Source: Rubellimicrobium sp.
GTDB taxonomy: Bacteria; Pseudomonadota; Alphaproteobacteria; Rhodobacterales; Rhodobacteraceae
Length of the DNA stretch: 64,000 nt
Direction: 5' to 3'
Assembly: GCA_019454835.1 (NCBI GenBank)
Contig: JACFNP010000002.1
Span: 39,847-103,846, forward strand
Part shown: positions 25,602 to 35,516 of the stretch, piece by piece
How the letters are laid out: the number at the start of each line of letters is the position of its first letter
Position numbering within the stretch: position 1 is the stretch's first letter
Notes under the pieces: model-generated
Told to the model about the DNA's origin: nothing
The model's input: only the letters and a program-made list of their open reading frames with translations
Databases searched by the model: none
Translations under genes and position numbers: made by a program

Positions 25602-28600
25602 TGCACGTCCTGTTCCGCGAAAGCCACGGGATCGAGGAATCCGCCACCCCGCGCGATCTGGGGCAGGCGCCCGCCGATCTGGTGGTGCTGTCGTTTTCCG
25701 ACAGCGACCTCGGCGCCTTTGCGGCGGGCTGGCGGCGCGGGCGCGCGGGGTTGCCGTCGCTGCGGCTGGCGCGGCTGTCGCATCTCATGCACCCGCTGTC
25801 GGTCGATACCTATATCGACGCGACGCTGGGGCAGGCGAAGGGCATCCTGATCCGCCTGCTGGGCGGCGCGGCCTACTGGCGCTATGGCGTGGAACAGGTG
25901 GCGCGTCTGGCCCGCGCGCGCGGCATCGCGCTGGCGGTGCTGCCCGCCGACGGACACCCGGACGCGGAACTTGACGCGGCCTCGACCCTGCCGCTTGCGA
26001 CGTTGCGGCGGCTCGCGGCGCTTTGCGATGCGGGCGGCGCGATCGCGGCGCAAGGCGCGCTCGCGCAACTGGCGCTGGCTTCGGGGCTTTATGCCGGGCC
26101 GGTGCCGGGGCCGAAGACCCTGCCGAGTTTCGGCTTCTGGCATCCCGACACCGGCCCGGTGGTGGACGCCGCGCCGGGCGCGGCGCCGCTGGTGGTGGTG
26201 CCCTTCTACCGCGCCTGGCTGGCAGCGGCGGATACTGCCGGGGTGGCGGCGCTGTTGCGCGGGTTCGAGGACGCGGGCTTTCGCGCGCAGGGGCTGTTCG
26301 TGCCCAGCCTGAAGGACGCGGCCACCGCCGCCTGGCTGCGCGAGGCACTGCCCGCACTGGCGCCGGTGGCGGTGGTGAACACGACCGCCTTTTCGGCGCG
26401 CGGGGATAGCGATTCACCGCTCGATGCCGCAGGCGTGCCGGTGTTTCAGGTGATCCATTCGACATCCGACCGCGCCGCCTGGGCGGGGGCGGAACGCGGG
26501 CTGTCGCCGTCCGACCTTGCCATGTATGTCGCCCTGCCCGAGGTCGACGGGCGGCTGAACGCGGGCGTGGTCTCGTTCAAGGAAGCAGGCGCGCGCGACC
26601 TCGACCTGCAATTCGCGCAGGTGGCGCATGACCCCGACGCCGGACGCATCCGCGCCACGGTCGCGCGGGTGGGGTTGAAGGACGGCGGCAAGAGGGTGGC
26701 GCTGGTGGTCTCGACCTATCCGGGGCGCGGCTACCGGATGGCCCATGCGGTCGGACTGGACGCGCTGGCGTCAGCCGAGGCGATGCTGGCGGACCTTGCC
26801 GATGCGGGGTTCGGGGTGGCGCCGGGCGCACCGCTGGAGGTGGCCCTGCGCGCGGTGATCCGCTGGCCGCTGGCGGAATATCTGGCGGCGCTCGCCCGGC
26901 TGCCGCAGGCGCTGCGCGACGATCTGCAGGCGGTGCACGGCGCGCCGACCGACGACCCCGCCCTGCGCGACGGCGCCTTCCACTTTGCCGCCACGCGGCG
27001 CGACGCGGCGCTGGTGGCATTGCAGCCCGAGCGCAGCCATGCCAGCGACCGCGAGGGCGAATATCACGACACCTCGCGGGTGCCCTGTCATGCCTATGTC
27101 GCCTTTTACCTGTGGTTGCAGCAACAGGCCGATGCGCTGGTGCATGTCGGCGCGCATGGCACGCTGGAATGGCTGCCGGGCAAGGCGGTGGCGCTGTCGG
27201 ACGCCTGCTGGCCCGAGGCTTTGACCGGCCCGCTGCCGGTGATCTACCCGTTCATCGTCAACGACCCCGGCGAGGCCGCGCAGGCGCGCCGCCGCATCGG
27301 CGCGCTGACATTGGGCCATCTGCCGCCGCCCTTGGCCAGCGCCGATCTGGCGCTGGAACTGGCGCGGATCGAATCGCTGCTCGACGAATATTCCACCGCC
27401 GACGGGCTCGACCCGTCGCGGCGCACCCGGCTGATTGCGGCGATTCGCGCGGCGGCGCAGGATGCGGGGATCGAGGACGATCTCGCCATTCCCGGCAATG
27501 CCAGCCCGCCGAGGCGATCCCGCGCATTGACGCCTTTGTCTGCGACCTGAAGGAAAGCCGCTTTGGCGAGGGGCTTCATGTCTGGGGCCGTGGCACGCCG
27601 CAGCCGGGCGGCGGCTTTGCGGGCGATGCGGCGTCCATCGCCGGGGAACGCGCCGGGCTGCTGGCGGCGCTGGCGGGGCGGCCGGTGGTGCCGGGGCCGT
27701 CGGGGTCGCCGTTCCGGGGTCGCTCGGACGTGCTGCCCACGGGCCGGGCGCTGTTTTCCACCGACCCGCGCGCGGTGCCGACCCGCAACGCCCATGCGCA
27801 GGGCGTGAAGCTGGCCGGGGAATTCATCCGCCGCCATCTGCAGGACCACGGCGACTACCCGCGCGGGCTGGTAGTGAACCTGTGGGGGTCGGCCACCATG
27901 CGCACGGCGGGCGAGGAATTCGCCATGGCGCTGCATCTGGCGGGCCTTTCCCCGCGCTGGGATGACGGGTCCGACCGCGTCAGCGGCTTCGAAGTGGTGC
28001 CGCTGGCGCTGCTGGACCGCCCGCGAATCGAGGTGACATTGCGCATCTCGGGCCTGTTCCGCGACGTGTTCCCGGAACTGGCGGTATTGTTCGAGAGCGC
28101 CACCGCCGCGCTGGCCGCGCGCGACGAGGCCGCCGATATGAACCCCTATGTGGCCGCCGCGCCGGGGCCGCGCGTGTTTGCGCCTGCGCCTGCAAGCTAC
28201 GGGCTGGGGATCAGCACCGACGCGCTGTCCGACGCCGCCCGCATCGCGGCGGGCGAGGCATGGTTGGCGGCGTCGTCCAACACCGCTGCGGGTGAACCCG
28301 CGCGCGCGGCGCTGGAGCTGCGGTTGCAGGGGGTGGATGCCTTCCTGCACCTGCAGGACATGCCCGAAACCGACCTGCTGCTGGCCGAGGATTACGCCGC
28401 GCACGAGGCCGGTTTTGCTGCGGCGATGGCGCGGATCGGGGCACCGGCACCGGCGCTCTATCATCTTGATTCCACCCGCCCCGATACGCCCCATGCCCGC
28501 CCGCTGGCCGAGGAAATCGCCCGCGTCACCCGCGCCCGCGCGGCGAACCCGCGCTGGATCGCCTCGATGATGCGCCACGGGTTTCGCGGCGCGGGCGAGA

Positions 28601-28866
28601 TCGCCGCCACGCTCGACCATATGGCGGCGTTCGCGCATCTGGCGGGGGTGGTGCCGTCGCATCTGTTCGACCTTTACCACGGCGCCACTCTGGGCACGCC
28701 CGAGGTGCGGGCATTTCTGGAACACGCCAACCCCGAGGCCCTGGCCGCGATGGAATCGCGCTTTGCCGCTTTGGCCGAGGCCGGGTTGTGGCAGAGCCGC
28801 TCGAACAGCCGCGCGATGGGTGTCGGGCACGACAACGACATGAGGGACCATGCCGCATCTCTATGA
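25601..28866 (+). pseudogene. cobN: Cobaltochelatase large subunit CobN, broken by a -1 frameshift
   Basis: About 1088 codons in total, typical for CobN, but split into two frames. Frame one (25601-27550) carries the N-terminal CobN/BchH domains including HVGAHGTLEWLPGK near 515. Just after DDLAIPGNASP, near 27508, similarity jumps to the +1 frame (AEAIPRIDAFVCDLKESRFGEGLHVWGRG...) and continues to the stop at 28866. Restoring one G in CCGCC (to CCGGCC) joins them perfectly. CobN inserts Co2+ into hydrogenobyrinate a,c-diamide with CobST. The lesion could be a true mutation or an assembly error. Confidence 0.88.
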
Positions 28867-29479
28867 AACCGACGGCGCCGCGATCTACCGCGAGAGCTTT
28901 GCCACCATCCGCCGCGAGGCCGATCTGGCGCGATTCTCGCCCGCCGAAGAAGTGGTCGCCGTGCGCATGATCCATGCGGCGGGCATTGTGGAACTGGCGC
29001 CGCATATCCGTTTCGCCCCTGATTTCGCACAGGCGGCACGGGCGGCGCTGGTCGCGGGCGCGCCGGTCCTGTGCGATGCGCATATGGTCAGCGAGGGCAT
29101 CACCCGCGCCCGGCTGCCCGCGAATAACGAGGTCATCTGCACCCTGCGCGATGCGCGCGTGCCCGAGCTTGCGCGCAAGATCGGCAAAACCCGCAGCGCG
29201 GCGGCGGTAGAACTGTGGAGGCCGCATCTGGCCGGTGCGCTGGTGGCGATCGGCAATGCACCCACGGCGCTGTTTCACCTGCTCAACCTGCTGGAAGACC
29301 CGGATTTTCCCCGCCCGGCGGCGATCATCGGCTGCCCGGTGGGCTTTGTCGGTGCGGTCGAATCGAAACAGGCTTTGGCACAGGCCGCACCGGTGCCGTG
29401 GATGGTGGTTGACGGGCGGCTGGGGGGCTCGGCCATGGCGGTCGCGGCGGTGAACGCGCTGGCGGGCCAGCCGGAATGA
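28850..29479 (+). CDS. cobH: Precorrin-8X methylmutase
   Basis: 209 residues. It moves the methyl from C-11 to C-12 to give hydrogenobyrinic acid. The conserved segments are present: IYRESFATIRREADL, VAVRMIHAAGIVEL (catalytic His near 43), PVLCDAHMVSEGITRARLPANNEVICTL near 70-95, AAVELWRPHLAGALVAIGNAPTALF, and CPVGFVGAVESKQAL near 165. It overlaps cobN by 17 bases and cobI by 4 (ATGA). Intact, in contrast to the neighbours on both sides. Confidence 0.93.
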   Translation: MPHLYETDGAAIYRESFATIRREADLARFSPAEEVVAVRMIHAAGIVELAPHIRFAPDFAQAARAALVAGAPVLCDAHMVSEGITRARLPANNEVICTLRDARVPELARKIGKTRSAAAVELWRPHLAGALVAIGNAPTALFHLLNLLEDPDFPRPAAIIGCPVGFVGAVESKQALAQAAPVPWMVVDGRLGGSAMAVAAVNALAGQPE

Positions 29480-30203
29480 GCGCCGGAACGAGCGCAGGCG
29501 TCACCTGCATCGGCCTTGGCCCCGGTGCGCCCGACTGATGAGCCTGCGCGCGCATTCCCGCCTGCAATCGGCGCGGGTGGTCGCCTGGTTCTGCAAGGCG
29601 GGCCGCAAGGGCCGCGCGCGCGAGATCGTCGAGGGGATGATCCCGGTGCAGGCGCAGCTATGGGCGATGGAATGTCCGGTGACGACGGAAATCGCCGTGG
29701 ACGATCCGGGCTATAACGCCGCGCTTGCACCGTTCTATGACCATTGGGCCGCGCGGCTGGCGGACGAAGGCCGTGCGGGCGGCGTCGTGGTGCTGTGCGA
29801 GGGCGACCCGTTCCTTTACGGCAGCTTCATGCATCTGCACACCCGCCTGCCCGCCGGGCTGGTCGAGGTGGTCCCCGGCATCCCCGGCATGGCGGGCTGC
29901 TGGACGGCCACCGGCCAGCCGGTCACCTAGGGTGACGACGTGCTGACGGTGCTGCCCGCGACCCTGCCCGAGGAGGAACTGACCCGCCGGATCGCCGGGA
30001 CTGACGCGCTGGTGGTGATGAAGATCGGCCGCAATTTCGACAAGCTGCGCCGGGCGCTGGTGTCCGCCGGGCGGCTGGATGCGGCCTGGCTGGTGGAAGA
30101 GGGCACGATGCCGAGCGAAAGGGTGCGGATGCTGGCGGATGTCACGGGCGAGGTGCCGTATTTCGCCATTGCCATCGTGCACGGGCAGGGGCGGCGACCA
30201 TGA
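29476..30203 (+). pseudogene. cobI: Precorrin-2 C20-methyltransferase CobI, frameshift plus in-frame TAG
   Basis: Reads MSAGTSAGVTCIGLGPGAPD, then TGA at 29536. One missing base (GACTGATG for GACCTGATG) restores LMSLRAHSRLQSARVVAWFCKAGRKGRAREIVEG. The rest of a good CobI follows (CPVTTEIAVDDPGYN, CEGDPFLYGSFMHLH, VVPGIPGMAGCW), but TAG at 29928-29930 replaces the Trp codon expected in P-I/V-T-W-G-D-D. After it the same frame continues to 30203 (DDVLTVLPATLPEEELTRRI...). Two independent lesions make a functional product unlikely unless this is sequencing error. The start overlaps the cobH stop. Confidence 0.88.
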
Positions 30204-30281
30204 GCGGGGTTTTCATGGCACGGGAGCGGATTTTTGCGTGTTTCACCATGAATTTTAACGATTTATCAACGATTCCGCTAT

Positions 30282-30301
30282 CCAAATTTCTGGAAATTTG
30301 G
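30282..30301. repeat. 20-base palindrome CCAAATTTCTGGAAATTTGG, copy A
   Basis: A perfect AT-rich palindrome apart from its central pair, with an extra half-site GGCCAAATTTG to its right (30303-30313). Copy B is at 49138. It lies in the 160-base gap between the cobI remnant and cobJ. Confidence 0.85.
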
Positions 30302-30363
30302 AAGGCCAAATTTGTGTGCAAACGCAGGGTGCCACCCCGCACCCTCGCCCGCAGGCGCGCGCC

Positions 30364-31098
30364 ATGACCGGCTGCGTCACCGTCGCGGGCCTCGGCCCCG
30401 GCGCCGAAAGCCTGATAACCCCCGAGGTCACCGCCGCCCTGGCCGAGGCTACCGACGTTCTGGGCTACATCCCCTATGTCGCCCGCGTCGCCCCGCGCCC
30501 CGGCCTGACCCTGCATCCGTCCGACAACCGCGAGGAACTCGCCCGCGCCCGCCATGCGCTCGAACTCGCCACACAGGGCCGACGCGCGGTGATCGTGTCG
30601 TCCGGTGATCCGAGCGTGTTCGCCATGGCCTCGGCGCTGTTCGAGGCGCTCGACTCCGGCCCCGCCGAATGGGTCGCGCTCGACATCCGCATCCTGCCGG
30701 GCATCACCGCCATGCTCGCCGCCGCCGCCGCCGCCGGAGCGCCGCTCGGCCATGATTTCTGCGCCATCAACCTTTCGGACAACCTCAAGCCCTTCGATCT
30801 GGTGCTGAAGCGCGTCCGTCTGGCCGCCGAGGGCGATTTCGCCATGGCCTTCTACAACCCCCGTTCGCGCGCGCGGCCCGACCAGTTCGCGCAGGTGCTG
30901 GCGACATTGCGCGCGGCCTGCGAGGCCGGACGGCTGGTGATCCTCGCCCGCGCGGTCTCGACCCCTGACCAGTAGATCACCCTCACCACGCTGGCCGAAG
31001 TCACCCCCGAACAGGTCGACATGCGCACTATGGTCATCGTCGGCTCGTCGCGGACCCGCCGCGTCGGGCGGTTCGCCTATACGCCGAGGTCGGCATGA
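30364..31098 (+). pseudogene. cobJ: Precorrin-3B C17-methyltransferase CobJ, in-frame TAG
   Basis: Reading MTGCVTVAGLGPGAESLITPEV (SAM-binding GLGPG), DVLGYIPYVARV, SSGDPSVFAMASALFEAL, LPGITAMLAAAA, GHDFCAINLSDNLKPFD and FYNPRSRARPDQ. At codon 204 TAG (30973-30975) interrupts STPDQ-*-ITLTTLAEV. The same frame then completes the family C-terminus VDMRTMVIVGSSRTRRVGRFAYTPR to the TGA at 31098. If translated only to TAG, about 40 C-terminal residues are lost. Its 3' end overlaps the end of convergent cobK by 22 bases. Confidence 0.85.
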
Positions 31099-31817
31099 AC
31101 CCGCGCCATCACCGCCTCGACCGATCCCACGACCTCGCGCGGGGGCAGCGCGGGCCGGGCAATCATCACGACCGGCAGGCGCAGGGCGCGGGCGGCGGTC
31201 AGCTTGGCCACCGCGCCCGCGCCGCCCGCGTTCTTCGTCACGATCAGGCCGATGCGGTGGTGCCGCAGCAGGGCGGTGTCGCCCGCCACGTCGAACGGGC
31301 CGCGCGCGACCTCGACCGTGCAATCGGGCAAGGGCGGGGCGGATGGCGGATCGACCAGACGCAGCAGGTAGTGATGTTCGGGTCGCGCGGCAAAGGACGC
31401 GAGGTTCTGGCGTCCGATCGCCAGAAATACCCGTGCGGGCAGGGCAGGCAGCGCGGCGACGGCGGCCTGCAGGTCGGGCACATCGCGCCAGTCGTCACCC
31501 TCTTGCGCGACCCAGCCGGGCCGCTCCAGCGCCAGCAGCGGCACGCCCGCCTCGGCGCAGGCGGTGACGGCATTGCGGCTCATCTGCGCGGCGAAAGGGT
31601 GGGTGGCGTCGATCACGCGGGCGATGCGTTCGGCGCGCAGGTAACCCGCCAGCCCCGCCACGCCGCCGAACCCCCCGATGCGCACCGGCACCGGCTGCGC
31701 GCACGGGGCCTCGGTGCGTCCGGCAAAGGAATGCACGGCGGGCAGACCGGCGGCAGCGAAGGCGGCGGCGAGGCGGTTGCCCTCGCCGGTGCCGCCAAGG
31801 ATCAGGGTCTTGCGCAT
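31077..31817 (-). CDS. cobK: Precorrin-6A reductase
   Basis: 246 residues. NAD(P)H-dependent reduction of the corrin ring precursor. N-terminal LILGGTGEGNRLA (4-16), AERIARVIDATHPFAAQMSRNA near 70-90, ALERPGW, and C-terminal LIVTKNAGGAGAVAKLTAARALRLPVVMIARP near 195-225 are diagnostic. The start codon overlaps that of cobL on the opposite strand: the four bases CATG at 31815-31818 contain both ATGs. Intact. Confidence 0.93.
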   Translation of the reverse strand: MRKTLILGGTGEGNRLAAAFAAAGLPAVHSFAGRTEAPCAQPVPVRIGGFGGVAGLAGYLRAERIARVIDATHPFAAQMSRNAVTACAEAGVPLLALERPGWVAQEGDDWRDVPDLQAAVAALPALPARVFLAIGRQNLASFAARPEHHYLLRLVDPPSAPPLPDCTVEVARGPFDVAGDTALLRHHRIGLIVTKNAGGAGAVAKLTAARALRLPVVMIARPALPPREVVGSVEAVMARVHADLGV

Positions 31818-32997
31818 GGCTGAATGGCTTTCGATCATCGGCATCGGCGAGGATGGCCTGCCCGGCCTGTCGGGCGCAAGCCGGGATGCGCTGGCGCGGG
31901 CGCAGGTGGTGTTCGGCGGCCCGCGCCATCTGGCGATGATCGACCACGCCGACAAGCGCCCCTGGCCGGTGCCGTTCTCCGTCGCCCCGGTGCTGGAATT
32001 GCGCGGGCGGGCGGTGGCGGTGCTCGCCTCGGGCGATCCGTTCTGGCACGGGGCGGGGGGTGTGCTGGCGGCGGCGCTGGCCCCCGGCGAATGGCGCGCC
32101 TGTCCGGCGCCCTCGGTCGTGTCGCTGGCGGCGGCGCGGCTGGGCTGGCGGCTGGAGCATGTCACCGCGCTGGGCCTGCATGCGGCACCCGTGGCGCGGC
32201 TGCGGGCGCATCTCGCGCCGGGGCGGCGTATCATCGCCACCTTGCGCGACGGGGCGGCAGTGGCGGAACTGGCGGCGTATCTGGTGGAGGCGGGCTTCGG
32301 CGCCACCACCCTGCAGGTGATGGAATCGCTCGGCGGCCCGTCCGAACGCATCCGCAGCCTGTGCGCCCGCGACCCCGTGCCGGGCGACATCGGCCCGCTG
32401 GTCACCGTCGCATTGCAGGTTGCGGGCGACGGCGCCACCGTCCCGCGCGCCTCGGGCATCGCCGACACCTTCTTCGAGCATGACGGCCAGATCACCAAGC
32501 GCCCGGTGCGCGCGCTGGCGCTGTCGGCGCTGGCCCCGAGGGGCGGTGAACTGCTCTGGGACATCGGCGCGGGTTCGGGGTCGGTGGGCATCGAATGGCT
32601 GCTGGCCCACCCCGACAACCGCACCATCGCCGTCGAGCGCGACCCCGCCCGTGCCGCCCGCGCCCGCGCCAATGCCGCGCGTCTGGGCGTGGCGGGCCTC
32701 GATCTGCGCGAAGGCCCCGCGCTTGACCTGCTGCCCGACCTGCCGCCCCCGCAGGCGGTCTTCGTCGGTGGCGGGGCGGACCGGGCGCTGCTGCGGGTGC
32801 TCTGGGGGCGGCTGCCCGAAGGGTGCCGTCTGGTGGTCCATGCCGTGACGCTGGAAACCGAATCGCTGCTGGCCCACTGGCACCGCAAGCGCGGCGGCAG
32901 CCTGCTGCGCGTCGATCTGGCCGAGGCCGCCCCGCTGGGCGAGCGGCGCGGCTGGCGGGCGAGCTTTCCCGTCGTGCAATGGAGCGTGACACGATGA
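31816..32997 (+). CDS. cobL: Precorrin-6B methyltransferase (C5,15), decarboxylating
   Basis: 393 residues combining the CbiE-type N-terminal methyltransferase (ADWLSIIGIGEDG-like MAEWLSIIGIGEDGLPGLS, ASGDPFWHG near 75) with the CbiT-type C-terminal domain (LLWDIGAGSGSVGIEWLL near 248, VFVGGGADRALL). It methylates C-5 and C-15 and decarboxylates C-12. Head-to-head with cobK with overlapping start codons; the stop overlaps cobE (ATGA). Intact and of normal length. Confidence 0.93.
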   Translation: MAEWLSIIGIGEDGLPGLSGASRDALARAQVVFGGPRHLAMIDHADKRPWPVPFSVAPVLELRGRAVAVLASGDPFWHGAGGVLAAALAPGEWRACPAPSVVSLAAARLGWRLEHVTALGLHAAPVARLRAHLAPGRRIIATLRDGAAVAELAAYLVEAGFGATTLQVMESLGGPSERIRSLCARDPVPGDIGPLVTVALQVAGDGATVPRASGIADTFFEHDGQITKRPVRALALSALAPRGGELLWDIGAGSGSVGIEWLLAHPDNRTIAVERDPARAARARANAARLGVAGLDLREGPALDLLPDLPPPQAVFVGGGADRALLRVLWGRLPEGCRLVVHAVTLETESLLAHWHRKRGGSLLRVDLAEAAPLGERRGWRASFPVVQWSVTR

Positions 32998-33440
32998 ACG
33001 GGTCGGACAAATCCGGGCATGAGGTTGAAAAACTACAACCCGCACAGCAAAATTCGCGTCCATGGGGCATTTCAGGCATGAAAATTGCAGGAATCGGCTT
33101 TCGTGACGAGGCGTCGCTGGTCGCGGTTCTCGACGCACTGGCGCGGGCCGGGGCGGTCGGCGTGCGGCACCTGGCGCTGCCCGAACGCAAGCGCGGCCAT
33201 CCCCTGTGCGACCAGCTTCGTGCGCATGGCTTCACGCTCGACTTCATCGCCGATGTGGCCCTTGCCGCCACGCAGACGCCCACGCAATCGCCCGTCGCGC
33301 GGCGCCACTACGGCACGGGTTCGGTGGCCGAGGCCGCCGCCCTTGCCGCGCTTCCCGGCGCGCGCCTTGCCGCGCCGCGCGCCCTGTCCGCCGACCGCAT
33401 GGCGACCGCTGCCCTTGCCCTCACCGGAGACCCTGTATGA
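32994..33440 (+). CDS. cobE: Cobalamin biosynthesis protein CobE (CbiG C-terminal domain type)
   Basis: 148 residues from an ATG overlapping the cobL stop. Family similarity begins at [21 protein letters not shown] (ATG 33078), so the first 28 residues (polar, less GC-rich) may be an extension or untranslated. Later [25 protein letters not shown] matches the CobE/CbiG C-terminal core, including the conserved '[20 protein letters not shown]' block. Its role in the aerobic pathway is unclear. Ends in an ATGA overlap with cobM. Confidence 0.82.
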   Translation: MNGSDKSGHEVEKLQPAQQNSRPWGISGMKIAGIGFRDEASLVAVLDALARAGAVGVRHLALPERKRGHPLCDQLRAHGFTLDFIADVALAATQTPTQSPVARRHYGTGSVAEAAALAALPGARLAAPRALSADRMATAALALTGDPV

Positions 33441-34209
33441 CCGTCCATTTCATCGGCGCCGGACCCGGCGCGCCCGACCTGCTGACCCTGCGCGGCCGCG
33501 ACCTGATCGCCGCCTCGCCGGTCTGCCTCTATGCCGGATCGCTGATCCCCGAGGCGGTGCTGGCCCATTGCCCGCCGGGCGCGCGGATCGTGAACACCGC
33601 GCCGCTCGACCTTGATGCGATCATGGCCGAGATCGCGGCGGCCGATGCGGCGGGCCATGACGTGGCGCGGCTCCATTCCGGCGACCTCTCGGTGTGGTCC
33701 GTGATGGGCGAGCAGCTCCGCCGTCTGCGCGCGGCGGGCATCCCCTTTACCGTCACCTCCGGCGTCCCGGCCTTTGCCGCCGCCGCCGCGACGCTGGGCT
33801 GCGAACTGACCCTACCGGGGCTGGCGCAGAGCGTGATCCTTACCCGCACCGGCGGTCGCGCCTCGCCGATGCCCGAGGGCGAGACGCTGGCCAATTTACC
33901 GCCACCGGCGCGACGCTGGCGATTCACCTGTCGATTCACCGGCTGGACGCGGTAGCCGCCGAACTTGCCACCCGTTACGGCGCCACCTGCCCGGTGGCGG
34001 TGGTCTGGCGGGCAAGCTGGCCCGACGAACGTGTGGTGCGCGGCACGCTCGCCGACATTGCCGCCCGCGTGGGCGAAAGCATGGAGCGCACCGCGCTGAT
34101 CCTCGTCGGCCCGGCGCTGGCGGCCGAGGGTTTCACCGACAGCCGCCTCTATGCCGCCGACTACGACCGCCGCTTTCGTGCGGGCCGGGCCGATGCGGTG
34201 AAGGCATGA
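33437..34209 (+). pseudogene. cobM: Precorrin-4 C11-methyltransferase CobM, -1 frameshift
   Basis: Frame one starts [24 protein letters not shown] (SAM loop GAGPGAPD) and runs through [31 protein letters not shown] and [28 protein letters not shown]. At 33895-33897 the sequence has TTT where TTTT is needed. Inserting one T gives [24 protein letters not shown]... to the family C-terminus [18 protein letters not shown] at 34209. A homopolymer deletion such as this could be a base-calling artefact or a real frameshift. Confidence 0.87.
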
Positions 34210-35516
34210 CGCGCGCGACAACACCGGGCCTCATCATCTCGGCCCCGGCCTCGGGATCGGGCAAGACCACGGTGATGCTCGGCCTGCTGCGCTGCCTGAC
34301 CGAGGACGGCGTGGCGGTGCAGCCCTACAAATGCGGGCCGGATTACATCGACCCGGCCTTCCACCGTGCCGCCTGCGGACGCGAGAGCTTCAACCTTGAT
34401 TCCTGGGCGATGTCCGCCGGGGTGCTGGCCGCGCAGGTCACGCGCGGCGGCGACATGGCTTTGGCCGAAGGCTCGATGGGCCTGTTCGACGGCGTGCCTT
34501 TGCCGGGCGAAACCGGCAACGGCGCCAATGCCGACATCGCCGCGCTGACCGGCTGGCCGGTGGTGGTGGTGCTTGATGCCTCGGGTCAATCGCAGACGGC
34601 GGCGGCGCTGGCGCATGGGATGGCGACCTTCCGCGCCGATGTGCCGGTGGCGGGGGTGATCCTGAACCGCGTGGCCTCACCCCGGCACGAACGCTATCTG
34701 CGCCACGGGATGGCGCAGGCGGGCATCACCGTCTTCGGCTGCCTGCCAAGGCGCGGCGATCTGACCATCCCCGAACGCCATCTGGGGCTGGTGCAGGCGG
34801 TGGAACACCCCGACCTTGAAACCGCCGTCACCCGCTATGCCGCCTTCCTGCGCGACCATGTCGATCTGCCCGCCCTGCGCGCCGCCGCCGCCAGCCACTA
34901 CCAGCCCGCCGCGCCCGTTCTGCCGCGCCCGCCGGGGCAGCGGATCGCGCTGGCCCGCGATGCGGCGTTTTCCTTTGCCTATGCGCATCTGATCGACGGC
35001 TGGCGGGCGCAGGGGGCGGAAGTGCTGCCGTTCTCGCCGCTCGCCGACGAGGCCCCCGCGCCCGATGCCGACATCTGCTGGCTGCCCGGCGGTTACCCGG
35101 AACTGCACGCGGGCACCATTGCCGGGGCAGGGCGGTTCCTTGCAGGCTTGCGTCAATTCGCCCGCACCCGCCCGGTGCATGGTGAATGTGGCGGCTACAT
35201 GGTGCTGGGCGCGGCGCTGATCGACCGCGACGGTGCGCGCCACGAAATGGCGGGCCTGCTGGGGCTGGTGAGCAGCTATGCCACCCGCAGGATGCACCTT
35301 GGCTACCGCCTTGCCACGCTGGCCGCGCCGATCCCCGGCCATGGTGCAGGCACCCGCATGCGCGGGCATGAATTCCATTATTCCACCGTGGTCAGCCAGC
35401 CCGACCCGCCGCTTGCCGCGATCATCGACGCCGAGGGCAATGCGGTCCCCGAAGGCGGATCGCATCGCGGCCCGGTCAGCGGCACCTTCCTTCACATCAT
35501 TGCCGAGGCGACATGA
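34206..35516 (+). CDS. cobB: Hydrogenobyrinic acid a,c-diamide synthase (glutamine-hydrolysing)
   Basis: 436 residues. The N-terminal ATP-dependent synthetase domain begins [22 protein letters not shown] (P-loop about 9-22) with [14 protein letters not shown]. The C-terminal class I glutamine amidotransferase domain has [13 protein letters not shown] near 290, catalytic Cys in [12 protein letters not shown] near 325 and His in GHEFHYS near 390. It amidates the a and c side chains. Starts on the cobM stop and ends on the cobA start (both ATGA). Intact. Confidence 0.93.
   Translation: MTRATTPGLIISAPASGSGKTTVMLGLLRCLTEDGVAVQPYKCGPDYIDPAFHRAACGRESFNLDSWAMSAGVLAAQVTRGGDMALAEGSMGLFDGVPLPGETGNGANADIAALTGWPVVVVLDASGQSQTAAALAHGMATFRADVPVAGVILNRVASPRHERYLRHGMAQAGITVFGCLPRRGDLTIPERHLGLVQAVEHPDLETAVTRYAAFLRDHVDLPALRAAAASHYQPAAPVLPRPPGQRIALARDAAFSFAYAHLIDGWRAQGAEVLPFSPLADEAPAPDADICWLPGGYPELHAGTIAGAGRFLAGLRQFARTRPVHGECGGYMVLGAALIDRDGARHEMAGLLGLVSSYATRRMHLGYRLATLAAPIPGHGAGTRMRGHEFHYSTVVSQPDPPLAAIIDAEGNAVPEGGSHRGPVSGTFLHIIAEAT

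Noticed and set aside
31077..33020. 647-residue extended version of cobK
   Set aside because: The extension upstream of 31817 is antisense to cobL; CobK similarity starts exactly at MRKTLILGGTGEG.
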